From Anthoceros angustus (Eukaryota > Streptophyta > Anthocerotopsida > Anthocerotales > Anthocerotaceae): a DNA stretch of 64,000 nt. The DNA lies in NCBI GenBank assembly GCA_010909165.1, contig MU008221.1:1-64000 (forward strand). Direction: 5' to 3'. The notes beneath the pieces were generated by a model. That model was not told the origin of the DNA. It searched no databases and worked only from the letters and a program-made list of their open reading frames with translations. Below, in pieces: positions 22,052 through 32,932 of the stretch. Each line of letters begins with the position of its first letter. Position 1 is the first letter of the stretch. A program made the position numbers and the translations under genes.

Positions 22052-23401
22052 AAGTACCGTTAGCCACGGCCCTTCTAGCTGCCAATTTCGCGATTTCTCC
22101 TCCGGGGCAGGCGCGCCACGTGGCGTTCCTCTTCTCCGTTCGCAATTTTCTCCTCGTCTTCAATCCTTCAATCTCACGCGCTAGGCTCCACGACTTCGTG
22201 GCTCCGCCCTTGATTCCAGCACCGCTCCTTCCTTCAGGTCCGAACACCCGTTGGTTCCGCGCTCAGTCCCTCCTCTCTCCCGCCTGGGGTTTCCTCTCTT
22301 GCGCGCCGCCCTCCTCTTGCTCCTGATCGCGGTGGCGGAGCGATCCTTCCTTCTCCTTCCTTCGCTCCGCTCGGTCGGTCTTCGTGTGAGGGCGCCTCCG
22401 AAGAGGAAGTTGGCGCCCAAAGCGCACTTTGCCTCTTTTGGATGCGCCACGGAGGTACAACCCTAGATTTGGTTCATCATTTCAAAATCCTAATCCTATC
22501 TAAACTGCCTATTTTTCTATTCTAGCCGCTACCCTAATTAACCTATATATTTATTCCCTATTGGTGAGCATATATAGTGGATATCCCCTATATTCATTGC
22601 TTTTGGCGAGATCCCTTACCGGTAGTGCCCTACTGATGATGCTCCTTTCTCGACCTCGGTAGTGTGGCGACCTCGATGGTGATGCAGACCTACCCCCTTT
22701 TGTTGCCATTACGCCCCTGGGGGTCGTTTGACCCGTTCTTTTCTGGGATATCCTCTTGACTTCTAACAATATCCTACAACTCCGACTTCAAGGTTCTCGA
22801 GAAAATTTCACATGCTCCTCTTCAATCGTTTTTAGCCAAAAAAATCAAACTTGTTTGTCTTGGCTCTTTTGGGTGGTTGCCCAAACTTTTGCGTTCCACA
22901 TACTCCCCTCCTCACTGTTTGCGTCCTGCAAACAGCAGTCTCGGTGAAGGTACTTCTTAACCTTCCACCCATTTACTCGGTGGTAACATTCGCCGGGGTT
23001 GCAGGATCCATTCTCATATCTGCTACTACCTCGTAGGTCCCATCCATCTCATAAACTTCCAGGAAGTCAGTGACTATCGTGAGAAGAACTAAATCCCGTG
23101 ATAGCCTCACTTCCTCACTTTTCCATCATGCCGGTCCTTTACAGTTCTGAATTATTTGAGTCTCCTCTAAAGCATCTTCCCTCGTTCCTCCTGCTCTATG
23201 AAAGATTCTAGCCTAGCTACGGCTATCTTCTCTGATCGTTCATCCTCCATGATCACCTGTGGTAGGTACTTCAAATTCCACGGGCATCACGGCGACATTC
23301 CATCGTCGGATAATAAGGGTCTTCTTGGTGGTTACCTTCTCCATGATCCTGTAAGCCCACAGTCTTGAATGCAACTTAGCATCATCATACATGTATTCTG
23401 A

Positions 23402-24382
23402 TTACCTTGGTGAGGATTGTGCCTGACAACCCGTTCGTCTTCTCTCAATCAATCCGTTCGCCTTGGGGTTGTAGGGGTCGTCTTCGATGCGAATGTTGAA
23501 GTAGGTGGTTAGGGACTCAATGACAGAGTTGAGGAAATGTGTCCCCCGGTCGCTGACCAACTCCAAAGGACACCCGTACCTCGTTATGATGTTCTCGAAG
23601 AGAAACTTTGCTACTGCGGGTGCGTCGTCCTTCCTCGTCGCTTCCACCTCCACCATCTTCGTGCAATAGTCCGTGGCCACCAAAATGTACTGCTTCCTTG
23701 TCCATTGGGTCGGTGGTTTGATCGGTCCCACGAAATTGATTCCCCATTTCTCGAATGGCGCTAGCGGTAGTATATAGGTGAGGGGCCATTGTGTCGACAG
23801 TGTAGGCCGCCCAACCCTCTGACACGCATCACACCTCCGGGTGAACTCCACACATCATACGCCGTAGCCGAACGCATTTAAGATCTTCTTAACGGTCACC
23901 TGTACCGAATAGTGTCCACCTGCCTCTTCTGCATGTAGCGCCTCCGTGACGAGTGCTGCCTCTTCAACCTCGAGGCATCTCCGGATCTTCTCGTCCGGCC
24001 CCAGCTTGTATAGGACGTCTTCCCTTAGGCGATAGGGTGCGGCTTTATGGAGAAAAACAGCCCGCCCTTCCCTAGACAAACCATCAGGCATGATACCCTG
24101 CTCTAGGAATTTGCGCACCTCACCGTTCAGCAGATACCTCGGGCATGAACGCCCCTCGCGTTCTAATCTCCTCCTTCCAGGCAGACTACGTCGCCTCCTG
24201 CCAGTTCGCCCGTTAGTAGCCCCAGGTGGCGTGGATCCATCTACAAATCCATCGCCTCCCTGCTTCGCCCATGCTGCACGTGCCTTGGCCTGCAGCCCGT
24301 TTGCGTGCTCCTCCTCCGACAGTGGGCTGATCTTTTCCATTCCGGCTGGCCTTGCCTCGTGACTAGGTCGGTGAGGCTCCAT
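23402..24382 (-). pseudogene. Integrase of gypsy B
   Basis: The upstream frame (24,382-23,855) has EQGIMPDGLSREGRAVFLHK and then HAEEAGGHYSVQVTVKKIL, the first half of the H2C2 zinc finger. The next frame (23,851-23,402) has CDACQRVG (the second half), FEKWGINFVGPIKPPTQWT, ILVATDYCTKMVEVEA, DAPAVAKFLFENIITRYGCP and LVSDRGTHFLNSVIESLTTY, holding the first two catalytic acidic residues. Only one frame change near 23,853 is needed to connect the two. The region with the third catalytic Glu ends at GLIERRRTG. This is a decayed Ty3/gypsy integrase. Confidence 0.85.
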
Positions 24383-24420
24383 GGCGACCTCTTCGCCTTC
24401 ACTGCTTCCTCCACGTCCTC

Positions 24421-26133
24421 TTTAGGGCCATCACAAATTGAGCAGCGGTATTCCTTTGCTCAAGGTGTATGAGCACCTGTCCGGAGATGCAATGGTGAAT
24501 CAAGAGCAAAAACAACCTCTCCACTGTCGACCCGATGTTGCGGCGACACCAACTTCGGGCGATGTACCACCCACGATCCACACCTATGGTTACGCATGCA
24601 CAACAATACTATGAGAATGTGCCCTCTATACCCTTGGGCGAATCCATTTTGGCACCAAATTGATCTTCCAGCGCACTAGGCGGCATGATGGCTCATAGCA
24701 ACTAGATCGTGGCGGCATGCGGGAGCATAGATCGCCTCTGATCGGTATGCGGTCTGGGGTGGGCGCGGCATTTTGCCAAGTTTAGCTTGGTCGGTGGCTC
24801 CATTGTCACAAGGTACATACTTCCACAAATATTCAGGTTTTGCAGTAATAAATCCGATTCGCCATGCATATCTCGGCGTCTCGATCATGGCAATCATTTG
24901 TGGCATTTAACGGTCTTCACCGCCATGAGGCTGTAACCGCAAATCTCACATCCGTGTTTGGCGTCGGTCATTGCGTCCAATCGAGATATTTAGTCACATC
25001 TTAGAAACCGACGATTGCGTGTCTTGACTCGAGCACATTGTGACCATCATTGCGGCTTGTCTCGTAGCCGCATGGCTAACGACCTAAGCGCGAGGAGGAG
25101 TTCTTTGATTTGGTAAACAGCGAATAGTTCCAGGTGATGCGGATCTCGGACATGTGTCGAGTCGAGATAGTGGACTTGGCGGTGGCCTCGGACGAGACTT
25201 CCATGTCGACAACCTCGCACCGTGTCGATTCCATCTTAGTAGACATTGCTGCCATTTTTGCATCAGTTGAACCCGGACGTCCGGTGATGGCTTGCGTATT
25301 CTGGGGAGGCGGAGCGAAACCGACATGGCCTTAGATGAAAGCGGACTGCGGGGTGATACATCGGACGTGGCAGCGATGGAGATTTGCTCTTGTTTGATCA
25401 CGGATGGACACGAAGCGGGCGGGCGGGATCAAGAAGAAATCGCGGCCCATGTGGGACGGGTGGCCGCGGCTCATCGAGAGGCCTCGATATCCACATCTGA
25501 CGGATGCATCTGCCCGCCTCAATGCCCCGAACTGTACCGGGTTTGTTCAAGTCACGAGGCGAAGAAATTGGCAGGATGTTCTTCGATCCAAGTCCGGTCG
25601 GCGGATTTCTCCGGCGCCAGGAGACAAGGTGGCGCCAACAACAAACCCATTTTGTGCGTCGCGAGTACTATCAACCTTGCGTCACACGGGAACCACTCAT
25701 GAGAAGACGGATTACGAATCAGAGTATTGCGAGTCTCGGATTGTGGTGAGATTGTGCATGAGATCGTGGATTTGGATTGCAATATGCACCTTTGGTGGGT
25801 CTCGAAGGCACTAGTAGAGGAAGGACACGGAGATCACATCGTGCGCGACCAATTACCTTTGTTCGGAGATGTGAAATCACCGACCACGGGTTACATTTGC
25901 GAAATCTGCCTCAGCTAATCCTAAGTCTAAAGGGCTGAGTTGCATTCCGTGGCGAGGCAGTGTGTTCCACCAAGAACCAGCAAGAGTTAATGGATCACGT
26001 TACGGCAGCCTGTAATCGAATGCTATGTGCGGTTGAGAAGGCGATCTGGGGAAAAAGTGCTTAGGCGGTGAGGAAGTAGCAAACTCAAGTCGATCCGTGT
26101 GTCCTTTTTCCATGACGCAAGAGCGAGCAGCAT
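24421..26133. other. Unassigned region between gypsy B and the DUF7869 pseudogene
   Basis: There are no clear domains. Plus-strand frames at 25,134-25,814 are short and overlap one another. Fragments such as FKSRGEEIGRMFFDPSPVG and EAKKLAGCSSIQ may be the eroded N-terminus of the DUF7869-type protein that follows, because the composition and strand agree. I cannot confirm this. Confidence 0.3.
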
Positions 26134-28476
26134 TTACAAGACCTTATTGATATGGTGGAGGCGAGGAAGCGGGTGTGTGGTGACGGATGGGTGAACAAGG
26201 TACCACATGGGAAGGTTCCGATGTGTCGGGGCATCACGGTGTTGCATTGGAGCATCTTGTACCGGAATGCTCAAACCCGAGTACAAAAGGGAACCAGTTT
26301 CTGTTGAGGCAAGGCTTGGAAGAATCCCAACTTCATATGGTCTACAAGTGATGTGGATGGATACATTTTCAAAGGAAATGTGGAGACTACCAGTAGAAGT
26401 ATTCAATCACTGATACATTCACAAAGGAGGAGATTTTCATAGAGTATGCCGAACTAGAACAATTACCACACATGTATGTTACAAATTTATTTTGTGGATG
26501 GATCGCCACTTTCGGTCGGTGAAGATTCCACGATGCAACCGTTTTCAATATGTCTTGTGTGAAAGCGAAAATAAAAATGCGGGGAGCGAGCAAGGTGAAG
26601 GCCGTGCATCTTAGATATGTGGTTAAACAACGGGATGTCCGGTGATTGGCATGTCCTTTATGGGCAACCCAAAGCCCGTTTTAGGGTTTTGTACAAATAT
26701 TTGCTCTTCCTGCGGTCCCAAGGAACGTTTGCCTTGACCCGGACTTGTACTCATGGTGCGCCTGTCTTGTATGTGCGAGATAGACGAGCTCCTTAATTAC
26801 CACCGCGATCAACAACAAGGGCGGGCGAAGATGGCGAAGCATCGCGGCAAGTGTATGGCTCAACCGACCAAGTACATTGGAATGGCGATAGATGGTATGG
26901 ATCAAAAAAAGCGAGTTGCCTCATTTCCGTAGAGTGCCCAAGGATGTCGATAATGCAGCCCTTGTCTCATTCATGTGCTTGGGGTTTTGGTGTTTAGCAA
27001 ATACATGCGGACTTGTGTACCTAAGCTTCCCCAATATTAATGATCCCACGGGACAATAGCGTGGTCCACATGTTATTAACAATTGGGAAGGCCACTTGCC
27101 TAAAATTCTATACCTCGGATGGACAATCTGCGTAATAAGAATCAAGAGGTGTTGGCGTATTGTGCGATGTTAGTGTCCAAGGGTATTTTCAAGAAGGTTA
27201 AAGTGGGCTTTTAATTGTTGGCCATACCCATGATCAGATTGATCAAATGTTCTCCGCTTTTTGTCTTGAATCTAAAGGAGGCCTACACCTTGCGAGCTGA
27301 TCGCTTGCCCGCAGTATACTCCATCACCGAATGTCTTCCTCATGAAGGAAGTGCGACTTCAAGAAATATCTGTCCACCGGTGGTCCCTCACAGACACAAT
27401 CACGACTTTCAACATCGTTTAAGATAACTCGAGAAGAGTTGCCTAGTCACCAGTATGTTACGGTGTTGAGGTGCAAGCAATTTTCCCAGCTGCTGGACCC
27501 CGGATGGTGGTGTGCATTGCGATGGATGGAGTACCGGAGAGGAGATTGTGGCGGGCTGGTGCCATTGCATGTGAGGGCGAAAGGCAAAGGGCAAAAGGAA
27601 CATGCAGATGTGCCTCCGGACAGGGCTGTCGCGGGAGTGGAGGACAATAGGCAGCGTTTAAAAGTCGGATGTTTTAATGATCAACAACTGTTGGTGGGAA
27701 GCTTTTGGGAGGAGCAACTAGCAATAGCGGGTGTGGTAGCCTGGTGCTCTCCCTCCCAGAGCACATGGACATGGTATAATAGAGGAGGCAGACCCGAACC
27801 GGAAGATCCAGATGAAGTGGTAGTAGATCTTGCATTAGCAAGGCATATTCGGACAAGAGAGAGATTTACAGTGCACAGGACTGCTAGGCGACAGCGTCGG
27901 AACAAGACAAGGGTCTATTGCGGATTGAAGCGGGCATGATGCTTGCATGCAGGCGGATGACCGGGAGGCCGTCCTTTCTGGGTGGGTAAGGTTGTGGCGG
28001 TTGACCATGATGGTGTTGAACCGATAGCACAAGTGCATTGGTGGCGGGCTGAAAACCAAAATGCACTGGACGGAAGGTACTCGGAAGAGTGGGTGCCATG
28101 CACCCCAACAGCAGGCCGGAGGAAAGGGAGACGGCGGAACCCTTTGAAGAGGCATGTGCAACCCATCAATCTAATGGAGACAACAATTATGGGTTATGAT
28201 TTTGAGCTAACGAGGAATAGGACTTTGAGCAAAGACACAGTGGAAATGTTGAAGAGAAAGATCTTTGAGCTTGAGCGGAGCCAAGTGAGAACGCTTTGCT
28301 TCCTCCGGTTGATCTGCGGAAGTGGTGACGAAACGTTGATTCCGATGATCTCGACAATGTTGAATCTTGATGCATCCGTTGATTATTTGGTGGACTTGCT
28401 TGAAGGTGTGGACTCGGTGAGGAGCGATCGCAACCCACCGATTCTAAATTTTGAGGTTGGCCAGATAGAATCATGA
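26134..28476 (+). pseudogene. DUF7869-type (putative transposon) protein, decayed
   Basis: Successive plus-strand frames match, in order, the DUF7869 family as I know it: MAIDGMDQKKRVASFP (about 26.88 kb), FSKYMRTCVPKLPQY (about 27.0 kb), YCAMLVSKGIFKKVKVGF (about 27.16 kb), then in a new frame LLVGHTHDQIDQMFSAFCLE (about 27.22 kb). Downstream frames 27,439-27,939 and 27,982-28,476 carry GKVVAVDHDGVEPIAQVHWW and RYSEEWVP, an SH3-like tail also found at the end of such proteins, and a helical C-terminus (SKDTVEMLKRKIFELERSQ). DUF7869 proteins are large, repeated in plant and algal genomes, and probably transposon-borne with an RNase H-like fold; that role is not settled. At least five frame breaks are present. 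Terminal repeats were not found. Confidence 0.65.
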
Positions 28477-29740
28477 AGTCTCGAATGAAGCAAGGATGTA
28501 ACCAAAGGTTTTTGATTTATGAGTCGTTTGTTGGTGCGCGGACGTCCGGTTTTTGTCGGGGTTGATGGTGCTTCGTCGGGTTTTTGTCTGAGTTGATCTT
28601 TGGACGGATGTCCGGTTGTTTGTTGTTCTCAATGTATGGAAGGCATGATTCTTGTTCACCGGTATAGCTTGTTTGGCGATTGATGGGAAGCGGGGAACCA
28701 CGATCGTGGTTGAAGCAGAAACCATCGAGAGTTGCAGTTTGGATGCGAGGGAGGCTGGTGAAGGGAGGTTGATTAAACCCCAAACCGAGCGAGTTACATC
28801 CCCTTACTCTCCTCCTACTCTCCAATTACTTCCCATGTTCACATCACCTTCTACGGCGGTTTATGCTTGAGTGTGAATTGCTTTGCCTCCTCGTGCGGCG
28901 TTCTGCTGGAGGTGAGGGTTGCTGGGTAATAAATCCGGGAAGGGCTTGTTCGCGAGCAAGCGGCGGCGTTAAAGGGGCGGCAACAAGGCGGTGGTGGTGC
29001 AAGGCACGCTTTCTTTCTACAATCCGGTGAGTGCATGGGAGTTGCACACATGGCATGTTACAATTGCCTTTTCCTCCACCGCTTCCTTGTCATTACTCGA
29101 GTTGGCCATCCTAGTTGCTATTGGTAGCTATTGGCAGGTTATAGTCTTCTTGAGCCCACTATCCTTGCAGGCCCGAGGAACTGTCTGCGCCATCGTGCTT
29201 TTCGTGTGTTGGTGTTCGTGCTTGCGGAGGTTGCACCGTGAATAATGAGGGCAGTGGTTGGATGCAGTCCCCATGGTAGGCGGATATCCGGGAGGCGGAG
29301 GAGGTCCTCGGCCGTGCGCAGCGTGTCTTGGCAGAGGAGGAATCCTCCGTTGGAGGAAACCACGCTTCAGTGGCACGTTTTCATCCTCGAACGCCAGCGC
29401 TTGGTTTTCGAAGGGGGAGGTGGGGATCCGAGTTCTTGTGTGAGCACAGAGGTGGACACCTTCTCAAACCGGCGGATGAGAACCGCAGATATCTCGTGAC
29501 CCTCGAGATGGGCCCAGGAGGTTGCAGCCAGAGGAACGCCCGGGCCCTACCTCGCGATGAAGGCTGAAAATCGAGAGCTTTCCCGGGAGGAGAGGCGAAG
29601 ATGTGTGGTCTTGGCGACGGCGGCGGAGCCCTTGTGATGGCGGCGAAGCGCTGCAAAACGCGGCGTGATGGAAGGAGCTTCGTGAGGATCAAGCGCCACA
29701 AATGATCATGTGCCACCTTGCTCCGGTTTGAAACAAAGCA
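28477..29740. other. No supported gene
   Basis: Only short, composition-driven frames occur here. The DUF7869 pseudogene ends at the left edge and copia C2 sequence starts to the right. A 3' noncoding part of either element is possible. Confidence 0.45.
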
Positions 29741-30227
29741 CAATCTAATTGAGAATAAAAGCGGAGATATTACAAAAAGCGGAATGAAAGTGTTGATCTT
29801 TTATACTAAACAACCTTCACTTCAGCTATAAACCTTTGATATATATTACTTCTAACTTATATAACCTAACCCTAAGCGTAGTTAAGCTTATACTGTTATA
29901 ACTCTAACACCCTCCTTTAAGCGTACGAGCTTAGAGAGGCATCCAAAGGACAATCACAAGGAGCGCGTGAGAAGGTTGAGGCGTGGCGTTCGTAACAACT
30001 ACAATCAAGTGCGCGCACGAGGTTAGCGGATGGCTATGAATATCGCGACGACCACCTGCCTTCATCACGCGTACACTTGGCGCATATTCTCGATCTGGAT
30101 CACCATGGCTCCGGGCGGAAGCGGGAAGAAGGGAGGTGCAAGCCCCGAATGAGCGAGCAAGAAGAGGAGGAGGCGAAGAAAGCACCGCCGCGCCTATGCC
30201 TCCGAGGGCGGAGTGGGATGAATGCCA

Positions 30228-31760
30228 TATCACAGGCTCGAGTGTGACACTTGGTGGTTGGAAGATTTCACTTGATGTGAAACGTCTTGGAGCAGCCAAT
30301 GAAAATGGAAGAGGAAGGCGTTTTGCCAGATGTAGAGAGAACGCCATGACTCAAGCCACTTCATGAGCAGGCTACCTGCTCAAAGAAAGGCGGAGAGAGA
30401 GCGTGATATTCCGATCCATCCGGTCGGTTAGAAAAGCGTGGAGCTTCATCCACCTTCGAATTTGGTGTTCTTTATAACCCTCCACCTGCCTCGACCTGTG
30501 TCGTGACCGGAGAACAAACAGGATTAACAACAACATCCGAGGACGTGGTCCTCACCGTAAGTCTCCTCACTTTGCTTTGAAGTCGTTGTAATTAAGCAAG
30601 GCCTTCCATATGTTTCGATGCTTGTCTTTGTGGCCTTTGTTAGGATGTCGGCTGTATTAGCATCTGTTGGCACATAGAGGATCTTGACAATTCCCCTCTC
30701 TACAGCATCCCTAACATAGTGATGATGGATCTCGATATGTTTTGTACGGGCATGGAAGCGGGGGTTAGCTACCAAAGCGATCGCGGACTGGTTGTCACAA
30801 AAGAGGTTAGTGGGACCATCCTGTGTCTCTCCGATATCCTTTAAAAACGTATGCTCCCATTCCACTTCTTTCGTAGCATCCGTAAGAGACTTATATTGAC
30901 CTCTCTTAGAGAGGGCTATAATGATGCTTCTTGCAGCTCGATTGAGGCTTGGGACAGAGAGAAAAGCGTATGTGGAGAGGCTTTTTGAGTCATGTCACAG
31001 GCTCGAGTGTGACACTTGGTGGTTGGAAGATTTCACTTGATGTGGCGTTGGAGCGGTGATGAAAGTGGAAGAGGCGTTTTGCCGCAGATGTAGGAAGAAC
31101 GCCGACTCAAGCCACTTCGAAGCGGGCCCGGTGCTCAAAGAAAGGCAGGAGAGAGAGTGGTGATATTCCAGCATCCAGGTCAGTTAGAAAACGTGGAGCT
31201 TCACCCACCTGCTGCCGGAATTTGGTGTTACTGTCTAACCCTCCCTGTCTCCTGACTGCAGGTGTCGGCAGAGACTGGAGAACAAACAGGATTAACAACA
31301 ACATCCGAGGACGTGGTCCTCACCCGTAAGTCTCCATCACTTTGCTTTGAAGTACTGGGTAGAATTAAACAGGCCAAGGCCTTCCATATGTTTCTGATGC
31401 TTGTCTTTGGGCAGGGCCTTTGTTAGGATGTCGGCTGTATTAGCATCTGTTGGCACATAGAGGATCTTGACAATTCCCCTCTCTACAGCATCCCTAACAT
31501 AGTGATGATGGATCTCGATATGTTTTGTACGGGCATGGGCGGGGTTAGCTACCGCGATGGTTGTCACAAAAGAGGTTAGTGGGACCATCCTGTGTCTCTC
31601 CGATATCCTTTAAAAACGTATGCTCCCATTCCACTTCTTTCGTAGCATCCGTAAGAGACTTATATTCGGCCTCAGTGCTGGAGAGGGCTATACTGGTCTG
31701 CTTCTTGCAGCTCCAGTTGAGAGCTGCTTGGGACAGGAGGAAAGCGTATGTGGAAAGGCT
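30228..31760 (-). repeat. Tandem duplication of the C2 3' end (two units of about 770 bp)
   Basis: Unit 1 (about 30,228-30,985) and unit 2 (about 30,995-31,760) both start with tcacaggctcgagtgtgacac and end with aggctttttgagtcat. Both contain the RNase H end (HARTKHIEIHHHYVRDAVER). The same element tail is therefore present twice in direct orientation. Unit 2 is fuller; unit 1 lacks 2-7 bp at several CTG/CAG/CGGC positions. Confidence 0.8.
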
Positions 31761-32932
31761 TTTTGAGTCATTTATGCAAGCCCATGCGTCGGTGAACCCT
31801 TGAAGAGATAAGTGTCTCCGTACCCGCTCCTATAGCAAAGGCCTATATGATGAGTCCCTTTCAAGTATCGAAATATTCTTTTCACTGCCGTCCAGTGGGC
31901 ACGGCCAGGGTTTTCTAAGAATTGTGAAACAGTGCTTACGGAGTGCTGGATATCAGGTCTTGTCCAGTTACTAACAAAGATTAAGCTTCCAACAGCATGA
32001 CGATATGGAATATCACGCATGTCCTGTTGATCACCTTCAGTCGTAGCACATTCATACCTTGTTAGCTTAGCACCCACAGCACCTGGTGTGGTAGCTGAAT
32101 GTGCCTGGCCCATGTTAAACTTGTGTAGAATTTCTGCTATATACTTGTGTTGATGGATTATCAATAGTCCCTCTGAACGGACCCTCAACACTTGTATGCT
32201 AAGGCAGAATAGGAGATCCCCACTGTCGGTCATTTCAAAAGTTTGTAGTAACATGTCTTTCACTTGTGCCGGGGCGATCATTTCGTGAGAATGACGTCGT
32301 CTACGTAGAGAGCAAGAATCACGTAAGTTGCCCCTCTTTGTAACACATAAACATTTGAGTCTGCTGCACACTGACGAAAGCCAAGTCCTTTTAGTGCCTT
32401 GTCATGGCGGCAGCCGGTACTCGCTTTGCTTCAAGCCATAAAGGCATTTTATTATAGGCACACATAGGATGTGCGGGATCAACATAGCCTTGGCTCCATA
32501 TCTGATTCTTCTTCGAATGCCATGGAGAAAAGCGGTGCATACATCCATCTGCTGCGATTCAAGGTCGTGTTACTAAGGCAAAAGTAATCAAGAGATTGGG
32601 GGAACAACATGAGAGAATGTCTCCTGATAGTCGAGACCTGCAACTTGCGTGAATCCTCGAGCACAAAGTCGTGCTTTATATCTGGCTATCTTCCCATCTG
32701 CATTTAATTTATGCTTGAAGACCCATTTACACGTAATGGCCTTCCTGTTAGCTGGTCTGGGAACTAACTTCCATGTGCCATTTTTCATTAGGCTGTTGTA
32801 CTCATCATCCACGGCGAATTTCCATTTGTCCTTATCAGGACCTGTGAAAGCTTCAGTGAGGTTGGCAGGTTCTGGTGGGACAGGTGGAGGAGAAGTTCTG
32901 ACTCTGCAGAGTGGGAAAGTCAGCAGGTGCAT
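31337..32932 (-). pseudogene. Copia C2 reverse transcriptase / RNase H
   Basis: RT begins at 32,932-32,588 (CKWVFKHKLNADGKIARYKA, LCARGFTQVAGLDYQETFSH) and resumes at 32,371-31,772 (IAEILHKFNMGQAHSATTPG, DIPYRHAVGSLIFVSN, VSQFLENPGRAHWTAVKRIF). The catalytic region between about 32.3 and 32.6 kb is damaged and I find no clean YVDD. RNase H remains at 31,588-31,337 (HARTKHIEIHHHYVRDAVER, VPTDANTADILTKALPKD). Confidence 0.8.

Larger units (their letters stand above)
20953..24420 (-). mobile_element. Ty3/gypsy element B, 3' half
   Basis: This is the same family as element A: integrase (24,382-23,402), AT-rich spacer (about 22.98-22.47 kb, with the shared 'ctattggtgagcatatatagtggatat' words), family ORF (22,051-21,098) and polypurine tract at 20.96-20.99 kb. 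Its LTR continues at 14,491 on the other side of copia C1. Everything upstream of integrase (RT, protease, gag) is absent, and homology to A fades near 24.4 kb. Confidence 0.8.

Noticed and set aside
29741-29940. Copia C2 3' LTR
   Set aside because: The AT-rich sequence looks terminal, but I found no matching second LTR at the 5' side, so it is not called as an LTR.
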